Below are positions 47,760 through 57,606 of a stretch of DNA of 64,000 nt, one piece after another. The notes below the pieces were generated by a model that saw only the letters and a list, made by a program, of their open reading frames with translations, did no database searches and had not been told where the DNA came from. Where the stretch lies: the NCBI RefSeq assembly GCF_001548375.1, contig NZ_AP017295.1, positions 1,956,501 to 2,020,500 of the forward strand, given 5' to 3'. The DNA is from Nostoc sp. NIES-3756 (GTDB lineage: Bacteria > Cyanobacteriota > Cyanobacteriia > Cyanobacteriales > Nostocaceae). Every line of letters begins with the position of its first letter. Position 1 is the first letter of the stretch. The translations under genes were made by a program, and so were the position numbers.

Positions 47760-47853
47760 AGGCAATTAGTCAATAGTCATTAGTCAATAGTCATTAGTTA
47801 CTTTATTTGGCTGTGAACTGTTGACTGTAGACGTTGGACTCTGGACTATTGAC
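47760..47853. repeat. Heptamer STRR cluster
   Basis: GTCAATA, GTCATTA and TGACTGT-type units fill the space between the convergent DUF1816 and hydrolase genes. Confidence 0.8.
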
Positions 47854-48670
47854 TACTAATTACCTGTGAGTTGTTTGCTAACCACAGGTCAATATCGCTT
47901 AATACCTGTTGGGGTATTTCCCACGGGAACAAATGGGCGGTATTAGGGTAGCATTGCCAATGGCTATGTTTGAGGTGTTGTGCTGTTTCTAAGCTGGAAG
48001 CGGCTGTAATATGTCTATCTTCAGCGCCAGCAAGCACTAAACTGGGGCAGTGAATTTGCTCAAGGTCGGTGAGGCGATTGTAGCCTAAACGTAAAGCACT
48101 GTTAAGGGCGCGAGTGGCAAATGTGGAGGTTTGCAAATAAGCTGGAACTGCTTCTTGGGCGATGTAACTATAGGCGGTGGGTGTGTGTTGCTGGATGAGG
48201 TGGCGAAATAGCGATCGCTTACCAAAAGTTTCCATATTCCAGCGCCAACTCGGTTGGATATAATTCAGTAAAGCGGCAATACCTGTATAAAGGTTATCCT
48301 GCCAGGAAATCGGCGGGTGATTTCCACGGGGTCTAGCTGCTGTCGCCACCAAAATCAATCCTGTGATTCGTTGCGGCAGACGTAATGCTAACTCCATTGC
48401 TAAAATACCACCCAGCGACCATCCCAAAACTAAGCATTTTTCAATTTGCAAGCGGTCTAATAGAGTTTCTAAGTCAGTTAAATGATCCTGCATTGTAAAA
48501 TCGCTCCGAAAGCGACTTTTGCCATATCCACGTAAATCAGGGGCAATAGTTTGGTAGCGTTTTGATAAGTGATTAGTAAACACAGAAAGGCTCCGACCGC
48601 TACCAGGATGACCGTGTAATCCTAATATGGGGAAACCTTGACCTTGAAGATAAAAGTTGAGTTTAGTCAT
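47846..48670 (-). CDS. Alpha/beta-hydrolase-fold protein
   Basis: 274 residues. The fold markers are in order: oxyanion GLHGHPGSGRSLSVF (about 18-32), the nucleophile elbow VLGWSLGGILAMELALRLPQ (Ser about 86), Asp in LVLAGAEDRHITAASSL, and His in NTAHLFPWEIPQ. A lid region lies between (GNHPPISWQDNLYTGIAALL). The substrate is unknown; the family includes esterases, peptidases and dehalogenases. It has no signal peptide. The start sits directly beside STRR DNA. Its neighbours do not hint at a pathway. Confidence 0.87.
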   Translation of the reverse strand: MTKLNFYLQGQGFPILGLHGHPGSGRSLSVFTNHLSKRYQTIAPDLRGYGKSRFRSDFTMQDHLTDLETLLDRLQIEKCLVLGWSLGGILAMELALRLPQRITGLILVATAARPRGNHPPISWQDNLYTGIAALLNYIQPSWRWNMETFGKRSLFRHLIQQHTPTAYSYIAQEAVPAYLQTSTFATRALNSALRLGYNRLTDLEQIHCPSLVLAGAEDRHITAASSLETAQHLKHSHWQCYPNTAHLFPWEIPQQVLSDIDLWLANNSQVISSQ

Positions 48671-48721
48671 TAGTCAATAGTCATTAGTCCATAGTCAACA
48701 GTCAACAGTTAACAGTTAACA
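48661..48721. repeat. Heptamer STRR cluster
   Basis: GTCATTA, GTCAATA, GTCAACA and TTAACAG units between the hydrolase start and the end of the upstream CAP gene. Confidence 0.8.
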
Positions 48722-48722
48722 A

Positions 48723-49370
48723 TTACTCTTGTCTTTCCACATAACCACCTGCGTAGGTAATCACACAAATTTGTCTGTAAGTGGCGTGAATACCAAAGGC
48801 TACTCCTGTAATTTTAAAAGCAGGGTTGAAAATATTGGTGCGATGACCGCGTGAGGGTACGCCATCATCAATAATTAACTGCATGATAATATCTTGGGCG
48901 GTGTTGGAACCGTAGCTGATATTTTCCCCTGCTGTAACTAGCCAATTACCGTAACGATTGAGTCTGATGAAGGGATCGCTACCATCACTACCATCATGTC
49001 CTGTAGCGCCTGTTTTGCTTTGGTCTTTTACATGATCTCTTGCAGCTAAGGACATACCTATGGATATATCTAATTTTCCCACAGGATGGGCTGATTTGAG
49101 AAATGCGATCGCCTCATCGACTGCTTTTGTCCCTTCCTGTGTTTGCAAATAAACATAATCAGCCAGCTTGACTTGTTTACCCTGAAAACACTGGCGATAA
49201 TTTTGCAAAATTGGTAAGTATGCTTGAGGATTTGTTCGTACTTTATTCATCTCCTCTACCACTCGTTGTTCTAAGGGTGAGAGAGTATAGTTTTGTAGTG
49301 ATATCTCAGGACTATTTTGAGATGCTTTGGGAACAGACTTCCAAAATTGCAAATTATTCAGTAATGTCAT
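48723..49370 (-). CDS. CAP-domain (SCP/PR-1-like) protein without a clear signal peptide
   Basis: 215 residues. The CAP domain (about 35-212) has its usual core: [40 protein letters not shown] (His), GENISYGSN and [15 protein letters not shown] (second His). It is closely related to the next gene (49517-50221), including [19 protein letters not shown]. Unlike that gene it has no hydrophobic signal: the N-terminus ([20 protein letters not shown]) is polar. It therefore looks like a duplicate that lost export or uses another route. The role of bacterial CAP proteins is poorly known. Confidence 0.87.
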   Translation of the reverse strand: MTLLNNLQFWKSVPKASQNSPEISLQNYTLSPLEQRVVEEMNKVRTNPQAYLPILQNYRQCFQGKQVKLADYVYLQTQEGTKAVDEAIAFLKSAHPVGKLDISIGMSLAARDHVKDQSKTGATGHDGSDGSDPFIRLNRYGNWLVTAGENISYGSNTAQDIIMQLIIDDGVPSRGHRTNIFNPAFKITGVAFGIHATYRQICVITYAGGYVERQE

Positions 49371-49516
49371 GATAAGAGAGGTCAGGGGCTAGAGTTAGAC
49401 TACATTTAGATCAGAAGTGCTGTATTTAGCTCCAAAAAATGGGTAAAGTTTTTCGGAAAACTGAGGGGTGTAGTTGTTCTTCAATCCAAACCAAATCTAA
49501 AACCCACCCATTGGGA

Positions 49517-50221
49517 TCACTTCTCCAAATACCCCCCAGCATAGGTAATCACACATATCGTTCTATAAGTTTTGTGATTTCCGTAAGCAACACCAGCAAT
49601 ATTAAAAGCCCCGTTAAAAATGTTGGTGCGATGACCGCGTGAGGGTACGCCATCATCAATAATCAACTGCATGACAATATCTTGTGCTGTATTTGGGCCA
49701 TAACTAATATTTTCCGCAGCTGTGGTTTGCCATTTACCATAGCGATTAATGCGTGTGAAGGGGGTGCTAGCATCGCTACCATTATGACCAGTTACACCTT
49801 TTGGGCCTTGGTCTTTGACATGATCCCTTGCACCTAAAGACATTCCCCTAGATATTCTCAATGTTCCCACAGGACGGGCTGACTTGAGAAATGCGATCGC
49901 CTCATCTACTGCTTTGACTCCTTCTTGTGTAATCAGATAAGTATTATTAGAAACTTTCACCCGATTACCTTGGAAACGTTTTCGATAATTTTCTATGATA
50001 GGAATGTAGGAGCTAGGATTTGTCCGGACTTTGTTCATCTCCTGAATCACCTGTTGTTCTAGTGGGGAGAGATAATTTGCTGCTAACAAAGTTGAACTAT
50101 TTGTTGGAAGGATTGACGGCGTTGATTGTGCAAACGAGGAATTATATGTAAACAGTGGGCAAGCAAAAAGAGTTAATAAACTGGTAAAAATAAATATCGT
50201 ATATTTATTGTCAAGCATCAA
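49517..50221 (-). CDS. Secreted CAP-domain (SCP/PR-1-like) protein
   Basis: 234 residues. A signal peptide (hydrophobic 8-27, ending around SSFAQ at about 32) is followed by a full CAP domain: [59 protein letters not shown] and [20 protein letters not shown]. The pair of His and Glu of the CAP cavity are preserved. It is the paralogue of the gene 147 bases downstream on the same strand, and the two likely arose by tandem duplication. It should be exported; function unknown. Confidence 0.88.
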   Translation of the reverse strand: MMLDNKYTIFIFTSLLTLFACPLFTYNSSFAQSTPSILPTNSSTLLAANYLSPLEQQVIQEMNKVRTNPSSYIPIIENYRKRFQGNRVKVSNNTYLITQEGVKAVDEAIAFLKSARPVGTLRISRGMSLGARDHVKDQGPKGVTGHNGSDASTPFTRINRYGKWQTTAAENISYGPNTAQDIVMQLIIDDGVPSRGHRTNIFNGAFNIAGVAYGNHKTYRTICVITYAGGYLEK

Positions 50222-50559
50222 TTACCTCAAATTCTATACTTTGGTATTAAGTTGAGAATGATGAAAAGCAGATTTATCTAGGGTTTTGAGGTTATCCTGC
50301 ATAAAAACACCTGGATTTTGCTTTAGGTTGTAGCATTTGCAACTTCTAAATGTAAACGTTGGTTCTACTTAATTTACTTTTTTCGATTTTGATTAAAAAA
50401 TGCCTTAATGCAGTTGTTATCAACAATCAATGTTTTAAATAAATTTGAGATAGATATCTTAATTGCTATTCATAATTGCGGATTTATTTATATATATTTG
50501 CAATAAATCTGTATATTAATGAGTAGCAGTAAACTTAGCTGTAACAAAGCCCTGGAATA
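50222..50559. other. Divergent intergenic region (CAP gene / hybrid kinase)
   Basis: About 340 AT-rich bases. No frame, repeat or strong hairpin is seen. It should hold both promoters. Confidence 0.4.
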
Positions 50560-53500
50560 ATGTTGAACAGTCTGAAAATTGGCTCTAAAATTGGAGCAGG
50601 CTTTACTGTAAGCATCGTAATTCTGAGTACGATAGGTTTTGTTTCTTATCAAAGTATTCAAGAACTCATCGCTGCTTCCCAAAAGGAACGACATACTTAC
50701 CAAGTTCTGAGCCAATTAGCAGAGCTTAACGGTTTATTATCTACCGCAGAAACGGGTCAACGAGGTTACATTATTACAGGAGAACAGCGATATCTAGAAC
50801 CTTATGAGGTAGCTACTAAATCACTTAATAAAATAATTCAAGAACTTCAGAGGTTAACTTCTGATAACCCTAAACAGCAAGGTTATATTGCCAAAATTGA
50901 ACCACTAATTAATGAAAGAATAACTCTTATGCAAGCCGTGATTGATTTGCGGCGAAGACAAGGTTTTACACCTGCTCAAAAAGTGATGCTTTCAGATAAA
51001 GGCAGAATACTAATGTCTCAAATCCGTAACATTAGCCAGCAAATGAATGCGGAGGAACTGAAATTATTAGAGCAGCGTACAGCCTTAGCAAGAGCAGCAG
51101 CTAACAATACCCTTGTGATTATTACATATAGTATTCCTTTAATAGCTTTGATTCTTGCTTTAATAGGATATTTATTGACTAGACATATTTCTTCACCCTT
51201 GCGACAAATTTCTCATACTGCTCAAAAGATATCCAAGGGGGATTTATTTGTTAGTTTACCAGATAGCGATCGCCAAGACGAAATCGGTGTGTTAGCACGT
51301 ACTTTTAATCAGATGTTAGCTAACCTCAGAATCACCACCAAAAAAAATGAGGAGCAGAATTGGCTCAAATCTAATATAGCCGAATTTACCCAGTTACTAC
51401 AAGGACAACGTAGTCTTGATAGTGTTGCTAGTTTGATTTTATCCAAACTCACACCAATAGTAGATTCACAACAAAGTGTGTTTTATGTGCTTGATCAAAA
51501 TAGCGATGAACCTGCCTTTAAATTAATCGGTAGCTATGCTTTTAATGAACGTCGGCATTTAACTAATCGAGTACGTCTTGGTGAAGGTTTAGTAGGACAA
51601 TGTGCCTTAGAAAAACAACGTATATTATTAACTGAAGTCCCTAATGATCATATCCGGATTAACTCCGGATTAGGCGAATCTTTACCAATCAATATTATAG
51701 TATTGCCTGTACTATTTGAAACAGAAGTGATTGCAGTAATTGAAATTGCTTCTTTTCATCGTTTCAGTGATTTACATTTAACCTTCCTGGAACAATTTAG
51801 TGCAATCATGGGCGTATTTTTAAATAGCATTACTGCTAGCGCTCAAACACAAAACCTCTTAGATGAATCTGTGGCTTTAGCGGCTGAACTCAAACAAAGT
51901 AATCAACTTTTAGAACAGCAAACACAAGAATTAGAGGATTCTCAACTACTGCTAACACAGCAACAACAAGAACTACAACAATCAAATGAGGAATTACAAC
52001 AACTCAATGAAGAACTAGAAGAAAAAGCTGAGTTGTTAGAAATTCAAAATACAGAAGTTGCTCGGAAGAATCAAGAAATTGAAAAAGCTAGGCAATCCGT
52101 AGAAGAAAAGGCAGAACAGTTAGCTTTATCTTCTAAATATAAATCAGAATTTCTGGCAAATATGTCTCATGAATTGCGTACACCATTGAATAGTTTATTA
52201 ATTCTAGCCAAACTGCTAGCAGATAACTCAGCAGGTAACTTAACGAGTAAACAAGTAGAATATAGCCAAACAATTTACTCGGCGGGAACTGATTTATTAG
52301 AATTAATTAATGATATTTTAGATTTAGCCAAGATTGAATCAGGCACTTTATCAGTAGAAGTAGAACAAATAGATTTTAGAGAATTATATTATTATTTAGA
52401 AAGGACATTTAGGGAAGTTGCCCAAAATAAAGAGCTGAGTTTCATTATTAAACTCGACGAAAAGTTACCACCAACAGTATCAAGTGATCCCAAACGACTA
52501 CAACAAATCCTTAAGAATTTGTTAGCTAATGCTTTCAAGTTTACCGACCAGGGAGGGGTAACTTTACAAATTGGTGTAGATAAAATTAATAGCGGTAATC
52601 CAATGATTACATTTGCTATTAGTGATACAGGTATTGGTATTCCCCTTGAGAAGCAACAGATTATCTTTGAAGCCTTTCAGCAAGCAGATGGTACAACCAG
52701 TCGTAAGTATGGCGGAACAGGCTTAGGTTTATCTATTAGCCGCGAACTAGCGCATATATTAGGTGGTAAGCTGGGACTTGTCAGTCAACCAGGACAGGGA
52801 AGTACATTTACGTTATATTTGCCCCAAATTTACCCAGGAACTAAGGCAAAATTAACACCCCAGAAACTATCACCCATTGTTCCAGAAATTCTATCGGCAA
52901 CTTCTACAGAAGAAATACAACCTGTTATCTATACTAATATTATTGAGGATGATCGCCTGATAATTCAAAAAGGCGATCGCATTTTGTTAATCATTGATGA
53001 TGATGAAAAATTTGCTCGTATCTTACTCGATATGGCAAGACAACAAGGCTTTAAGGGTATCGTTTCCTTAAATAGTAAACAAGGTTTAGCCTTAGCACGA
53101 CAATATCAACCGAATGCCATTACTTTAGATGTTTATTTACCAGATATGGACGGGTTAACTTTGCTAGACCGCCTCAAGCATGACCCGCAAACTAGACATA
53201 TTCCTGTTCACATCCTCTCTGTAGATGACCGCGAACAACAAGCCTTACAGTTAGGCGCTATTACTTTCTTACAAAAACCAGTTTCGCCAGAAATATTAAG
53301 TCAAACATTAACTGACATCAAAACTTTTATCGACCGCAAAGTAAAACGCCTTTTAGTCATAGAAGATGACCCTATACAAGCTCAAAGTATTATTGACCTC
53401 ATCGGTAATGGTGATGTGCAGAGTATGGCAGTAAATACAGGAGCCGCCGCTTTAGAAATTCTCCGCTTACAGCACTTTGATTGTATCGTCTTAGATTTGG

Positions 53501-54147
53501 GTTTACCTGATATGAGCGGCTTAGAACTACTTGAACAAATTAAACAAGCACCCAATCTATCAAAACTACCAATTATTGTTTACACAGGTAAAGAAATCAG
53601 CCGTCAAGAAGAAACACAACTACGCAGATTAGCCGAGAGTATTATTATTAAAAATGTGCGATCGCCAGAACGTTTACTAGATGAAACTGCCCTATTTTTA
53701 CATCGAGTCCAGGCAAATTTACCACAGCCACAACGGCAAATACTAGAACAACTGCACCATACCGACCCAGTATTAGCAAATCGCAAAATATTAATTATCG
53801 ATGATGACCTACGAAATATCTTCGCCATTACCAGTTTGTTAGAAGGTTATCAAATGCAGGTAATTTTTGCCGAAAATGGTAGAGATGGTATAGATAAATT
53901 GCAAACCAACCCTGATGTTAATGCTGTATTAATGGATGTGATGATGCCACAAATGGATGGTTACGAAACTACACGCCGCATCCGCCAACAAGCACAATTC
54001 CGTACCCTACCCATTATTGCCTTAACCGCCAAAGCCATGCCAGGCGATCGCGAAAAGTGCATCGAAGCCGGCGCTTCCGATTACATCACCAAACCAGTAG
54101 ACACTGAACAACTATTATCTTTACTGAGAGTTTGGTTGTATCGGTAG
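50560..54147 (+). CDS. CHASE3-HAMP-GAF hybrid histidine kinase with three receivers
   Basis: 1195 residues. Membrane helices (about 12-30 and 186-207) enclose a periplasmic CHASE3 sensor domain. Then come HAMP (about 205-262), GAF (about 280-425), a long Gln/Glu-rich coiled coil (430-530), HisKA with the phosphoacceptor H537 (FLANMSHELRTPLNSLLI), HATPase (about 640-755; NAFKFTD, SDTGIGIPLEKQQIIFEAFQ, GGTGLGLSIS) and three receiver domains with phosphoacceptors D857, D979 and D1126. The third receiver has KPVD near the end. In receiver 2 the usual Lys after the fifth strand sits in SIIIKNVRSPE, so it may be degenerate. No output regulator is adjacent. Confidence 0.94.
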   Translation: MLNSLKIGSKIGAGFTVSIVILSTIGFVSYQSIQELIAASQKERHTYQVLSQLAELNGLLSTAETGQRGYIITGEQRYLEPYEVATKSLNKIIQELQRLTSDNPKQQGYIAKIEPLINERITLMQAVIDLRRRQGFTPAQKVMLSDKGRILMSQIRNISQQMNAEELKLLEQRTALARAAANNTLVIITYSIPLIALILALIGYLLTRHISSPLRQISHTAQKISKGDLFVSLPDSDRQDEIGVLARTFNQMLANLRITTKKNEEQNWLKSNIAEFTQLLQGQRSLDSVASLILSKLTPIVDSQQSVFYVLDQNSDEPAFKLIGSYAFNERRHLTNRVRLGEGLVGQCALEKQRILLTEVPNDHIRINSGLGESLPINIIVLPVLFETEVIAVIEIASFHRFSDLHLTFLEQFSAIMGVFLNSITASAQTQNLLDESVALAAELKQSNQLLEQQTQELEDSQLLLTQQQQELQQSNEELQQLNEELEEKAELLEIQNTEVARKNQEIEKARQSVEEKAEQLALSSKYKSEFLANMSHELRTPLNSLLILAKLLADNSAGNLTSKQVEYSQTIYSAGTDLLELINDILDLAKIESGTLSVEVEQIDFRELYYYLERTFREVAQNKELSFIIKLDEKLPPTVSSDPKRLQQILKNLLANAFKFTDQGGVTLQIGVDKINSGNPMITFAISDTGIGIPLEKQQIIFEAFQQADGTTSRKYGGTGLGLSISRELAHILGGKLGLVSQPGQGSTFTLYLPQIYPGTKAKLTPQKLSPIVPEILSATSTEEIQPVIYTNIIEDDRLIIQKGDRILLIIDDDEKFARILLDMARQQGFKGIVSLNSKQGLALARQYQPNAITLDVYLPDMDGLTLLDRLKHDPQTRHIPVHILSVDDREQQALQLGAITFLQKPVSPEILSQTLTDIKTFIDRKVKRLLVIEDDPIQAQSIIDLIGNGDVQSMAVNTGAAALEILRLQHFDCIVLDLGLPDMSGLELLEQIKQAPNLSKLPIIVYTGKEISRQEETQLRRLAESIIIKNVRSPERLLDETALFLHRVQANLPQPQRQILEQLHHTDPVLANRKILIIDDDLRNIFAITSLLEGYQMQVIFAENGRDGIDKLQTNPDVNAVLMDVMMPQMDGYETTRRIRQQAQFRTLPIIALTAKAMPGDREKCIEAGASDYITKPVDTEQLLSLLRVWLYR

Positions 54148-54465
54148 TCAGTCATTAATCGTTCGTTCAAGACCGAAGTAAGAGGCAAAAAGGTTAAGAA
54201 TTTAACCAGCGTGTAAATATAATTAAACAATTATAAAGAATAGTGCGTAAAAAAGTAGGGAATTTGGGTTTAAATAGTTAGCCGATAGATGTTTAATATC
54301 AAGCATTTTACCACTATATGTTATCAGTATAAGACATTTTTTGTTAACCGTCTTAACTGTCTCAAAATTATTTTTTAACTGTCTTAAATGTCCTTGAATT
54401 TTTACTCTATTTGCTGAGAACATTTCAGGAGAATTTCACTCTGGTATTAAATAGCAGGAAAACTC
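54148..54465. other. Intergenic region between hybrid kinase and TerB-like gene
   Basis: About 320 AT-rich bases containing TGTTAACCGTCTTAACTGTC and TTAACTGTCTTAAATGTC (about 54341-54393), two imperfect direct copies of CTTAACTGTC separated by about 20 bases. No gene is seen. Confidence 0.4.
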
Positions 54466-54948
54466 ATGTCTGATATTAGAAAGCTTGGTCAAACTTGGAC
54501 ATTTAACTGGTTCTTTGGCTTTAGCCAGATACCTACAGATGAAGATTGTTGCATTTATATGAAATCAGTTTTATGTTGTGCTAAAGGAGATGGAACGCTC
54601 TCAGATGAAGAAAAGAATTGGGCTATTGGATTTTGTTCATCCTGGGGAGTAGCAGACTGGGTAATTGAAGAACTAAAAGCTTATGAAGCAGATGAAAATT
54701 TAGAAGATGTCATTGCTCGCTCTCCTCAAGTATCAATAGCACAAAGAGATTTACTTCTCACCACAATTAGGGCTTGTGCTGCTGATGGAGAAATTCATGA
54801 AAAGGAAAAAGAAAAAATTCGGCAAATGGCTTCTATTATAGGGGTAAAAGAAAAGATAGTAGAGCAGTTAGAGCAGCTACACCAAGAAGAATTAGCATTA
54901 CGTCAAAAGCGTGTTAAGTTGCTATATCCAGAGAAAAGCCCTTATTAG
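54466..54948 (+). CDS. TerB-like (tellurite-resistance fold) protein
   Basis: 160 residues. Two acidic turn-helix units of the TerB/DjlA-N type are visible: SVLCCAKGDGTLSDEEKNWA and TIRACAADGEIHEKEKEKIR, each with D-G-x-x-x-x-(E/K)-E, which in TerB can bind metal. The rest is helical, ending in a coiled-coil-like segment (EQLEQLHQEELALRQKRVKL). The Cys-rich N-half (CCIY, LCCAKG, GFCSSW) is notable. AGGAAA precedes the ATG. No other ter gene is nearby. Function unknown. Confidence 0.72.
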   Translation: MSDIRKLGQTWTFNWFFGFSQIPTDEDCCIYMKSVLCCAKGDGTLSDEEKNWAIGFCSSWGVADWVIEELKAYEADENLEDVIARSPQVSIAQRDLLLTTIRACAADGEIHEKEKEKIRQMASIIGVKEKIVEQLEQLHQEELALRQKRVKLLYPEKSPY

Positions 54949-55021
54949 TTATCTGTTGTAAATAATTACAGGACTTACGCAACTGGCACAGATAGCGGGT
55001 GGGGCGTAGCCCCGCCATATG

Positions 55022-56080
55022 TCACAACTGCCAAACCTTAATCGATTTATCCCCACTACCACTGATGAGGGTTTTGCCATCACGACTAAAAGCTAAGGCG
55101 TACACGCCGCCAGCGTGACCTTCTAGGGTGCGTATTAACTTCCCTGTCTGTAAATCCAAAATGGAGATTTTCCGGTTTAAGCCGCCGCTAGCAAAGGTTT
55201 TACCATCAGGACTAATGACTACTGCATCCACACTGCCAATACCTACAGAAAAGCTATGAATGACTTTTCTAGTCTTCAAATCCCAGATTTTGATATTTGT
55301 GCCGTCGGTTTGTTGAATCGACTGGTGGGTGTCATCATAACTACCGTTTACCAAAGTTTGCCCATTGGGACTGATGGCGAGGGAAAGCACTCTTGAGGCG
55401 CGTTGAAATGGAAATACTGGAGATTTGGGTAATGGTGGGGTTAAAGTTCGTAACAGTTTACCAGTGCTGAGATTCCATAACTTTATTGAGCCGTTATTAC
55501 TCCCACTATATAGAGTTTTGCCATCGGGACTTATGGCTAAGGAAAATGCGTCCGCCTTCAAGCTGCGGCGTAGTCGCCTATTATTAGCGTTCCACAACCT
55601 CACAGTTTGATCCATACTTGCACTAGCAATTGTTTTCCCATCTGGGCTAATGATGATCGCAGTAATGGCGGCTTTATGTCCTGTTATGTTACCTAATAAT
55701 TTCCCGGTTGCTAAATCCCAAACTTTAATAGTTTTATCATGGCTAGCACTGATAAGGGTTTTACCATCAGGACTAATTGCTACAGATGAGATTCTTTCGG
55801 TATGTCCGACGAGAGTATGGCGTAACTCACCTGTTTTGAGATTCCACACCTTAATTGTTTTATCATCATCCCCACTAGCTAGAGTCTGACCATCTGCACT
55901 TAGGGCAATAGCACGAATTGGGGCTGTATGTCCAGATAGAGTGAGAATAGGAGAATTGACTTGCTTGGTGCTGGGTTGAGGATTAGCTATAACAGGATAT
56001 GTATGTACACAACTGACTATAGTGGAAGTTGTTAAAGCGATCGCGCTTAAGGCTGTCCACCATCTGGATTTCTGTATCAT
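55022..56080 (-). CDS. WD40 seven-bladed propeller protein, exported
   Basis: 352 residues. A hydrophobic N-terminus (about 8-25) ends in STIVSCVHTY; IVSC fits a lipobox, so it may be a lipoprotein with C24. Seven WD40 repeats follow (GHTAPIRAIALSADGQTLAS, GHTERISSVAISPDGKTLIS and so on, ending SGSGDKSIKVWQL), enough for one closed propeller. The fifth blade has an insertion (RTLTPPLPKSPVFPFQRASR). WD40 propellers bind partner proteins; location outside the cytoplasm is unusual for eukaryotic ones but common in cyanobacteria. The gene stands alone. Confidence 0.9.
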   Translation of the reverse strand: MIQKSRWWTALSAIALTTSTIVSCVHTYPVIANPQPSTKQVNSPILTLSGHTAPIRAIALSADGQTLASGDDDKTIKVWNLKTGELRHTLVGHTERISSVAISPDGKTLISASHDKTIKVWDLATGKLLGNITGHKAAITAIIISPDGKTIASASMDQTVRLWNANNRRLRRSLKADAFSLAISPDGKTLYSGSNNGSIKLWNLSTGKLLRTLTPPLPKSPVFPFQRASRVLSLAISPNGQTLVNGSYDDTHQSIQQTDGTNIKIWDLKTRKVIHSFSVGIGSVDAVVISPDGKTFASGGLNRKISILDLQTGKLIRTLEGHAGGVYALAFSRDGKTLISGSGDKSIKVWQL

Positions 56081-56158
56081 TGTTACTAAGTCAAATAATA
56101 GCTTTGTATTATTTGACTCAACCCTGTTATTTGCTGTTCCGCAAATTTCCTGCTTCCA

Positions 56159-56842
56159 TTAACTAGGAACTGTCAGTGGTACACCGTTATCTGTGGGTTG
56201 CAACTCGAGAATAAACGGTGCTGCTTTTAATACCCATTGAGAAAGCGGTGTGTAATTAGCTGCTTCTTCCCCAAAACAAACCTCTAAAATCTCAGTATGA
56301 ATAATCCCCGGATTGAGGGGAATAGCCGCCATCCCCGCAGGTAATTCTTGTGCCAAAGCGCGAGTTAAACCTTCAATTGCCCATTTTGAGGCACAATAGG
56401 GTGCAACTAAGGGTGAAGTCGAACGTCCCCAGCCAGAACTTAAGTTAACAATAATCCCGCGCCGCTTTTCTATCATTGCAGGCACGAAGTAGCGAATTAT
56501 ATGCACAACACCCTTAATATTAATATCAATTAACTGAGAAAACTCCTCAGTCGGAACTTCCCACAAGGGTGCAGGATGATTAGCGATCGCCGCATTATTA
56601 ATTAACAAATCTGGTGGTTCATACTGCTTGAGTATATCCTCTGCCCAAGCTTTTACTTGTCCCTCATCTGCTACATCCACAACCGCAAAATTGTGAGGAT
56701 TACCAAATCTGTGAGTTAGTTTCTCGACAATGGTTTGGGAACGAGCGCAACCAATAACAGTATGCCCTTCTTGAATGAATTTTTCCGTCAACACATAACC
56801 TAAACCTCGACTGATACCAGTAATGAGGATGAGCTTAGTCAT
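56159..56842 (-). CDS. Short-chain dehydrogenase/reductase
   Basis: 227 residues, classical SDR. The NAD(P) motif ITGISRGLGYVLTEKFIQEG (TGxxxGxG), the NNAAIANHP stabilising motif, the catalytic Ser in IVNLSSGWGRS and YCASKWAIEGLTRALAQELP (YxxxK) are all present. The Cys-Ala-Arg after the second strand (VIGCARS) suits NADP. The substrate is unknown. It is convergent with nothing and lies downstream of the broken antitoxin gene on the same strand, 83 bases away. Confidence 0.92.
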   Translation of the reverse strand: MTKLILITGISRGLGYVLTEKFIQEGHTVIGCARSQTIVEKLTHRFGNPHNFAVVDVADEGQVKAWAEDILKQYEPPDLLINNAAIANHPAPLWEVPTEEFSQLIDINIKGVVHIIRYFVPAMIEKRRGIIVNLSSGWGRSTSPLVAPYCASKWAIEGLTRALAQELPAGMAAIPLNPGIIHTEILEVCFGEEAANYTPLSQWVLKAAPFILELQPTDNGVPLTVPS

Positions 56843-56925
56843 ACTTTTCTTTTACTAATGAGGTAATTGATGACACTGTATTTTGCCAATTTTATCAATG
56901 GTTTAATTATCTTCCCGCTATATAA

Positions 56926-57171
56926 TCACAGCAAACCCATTGATTGCAGTGTCTGCAAATCGGCTTGAAAGTCTTCAACATCGTAGTTGGTATATAACTC
57001 ACGTTTTGCCAGTTCTTGTTGAAACTCCAGCACCGTGATTCCTATCCAAGCCCGGACTTTACCAGCGCTAATTTTACCTTGCTGATAAAGCAATCAGGCA
57101 ATTTCTAATTTCAGTTCCTTCTCAGTCATGTTTGATGCGCGGAGGATGTCATCGGGAATTATGACGCTCAT
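56926..57171 (-). pseudogene. UPF0175-family antitoxin gene broken by a nonsense codon
   Basis: Read on the minus strand from ATG 57171, the frame gives MSVIIPDDILRASNMTEKEL, then KLEIA, followed by TGA (57094-57096), and then continues in the same frame as LLYQQGKISAGKVRAWIGIT, VLEFQQELAKRELYTNYDVE and DFQADLQTLQSMGLL to the stop at 56926. Both halves match UPF0175, whose members normally read an unbroken 80-90 residues and pair with a PIN toxin (DUF3368). A single stop thus interrupts an otherwise intact gene. No PIN-domain toxin follows; the next gene is an SDR. Probably a decayed toxin-antitoxin remnant. Confidence 0.75.
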
Positions 57172-57606
57172 CAGGTAAAGTTCCAAGGTTTATTTTTATT
57201 CTAAAACCCATATGTCGCGTTGGGCGATCGCCATCTCAGCAGCCTCAAGCATAAGCTAAAAATCATCTTAATTGTTAACCTCTGTTAAGCTGCATAAATT
57301 CCTAACTATTGGGTGATTAGTTAAATATCAAACGCCCTCCTAGATGTAGTTCCCCCTGAGATTCAGGGGGATTTTGCTGCTTTTAGTTATTCGCTTCATC
57401 TAGAAGTTGTGTAAAGAAATTCCTTCTAATGCAACAAGCCAGAAATTTGCATTCTATAAGATTATTAATAAAGATATCTAAGCTAACAACATTCTTTGGC
57501 TATATAGCAGCAGTTGCCAGATACATGAGGACATCGATAAAGCATAAAACCCATAAGCAACTAGCTTTTGAGCCTGTTCCCTATTACCTGTTCCCTTGAA
57601 TCATTT
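57172..57606. other. Intergenic region with a free-standing terminator
   Basis: About 430 bases between the broken antitoxin and the CheR-like gene. It holds the hairpin at 57351-57371 described separately. The space 57172-57350 upstream of this hairpin on the plus strand could encode a small RNA. No open frame is supported. Confidence 0.45.
57351..57383 (+). terminator. Free-standing rho-independent terminator
   Basis: TCCCCCTGA (57351-57359) pairs perfectly with TCAGGGGGA (57363-57371) around a GAT loop, followed by TTTTGCTGCTTTT. No annotated plus-strand gene ends here, so it may close an unannotated short transcript. Confidence 0.65.

Noticed and set aside
54969..55018. AGGACTTACGCA with the GGGGC-GTA-GCCCC hairpin as a possible insertion-sequence end
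   Set aside because: No transposase frame or matching second end is present; more likely a small dispersed intergenic repeat or the end of the WD40 transcript.
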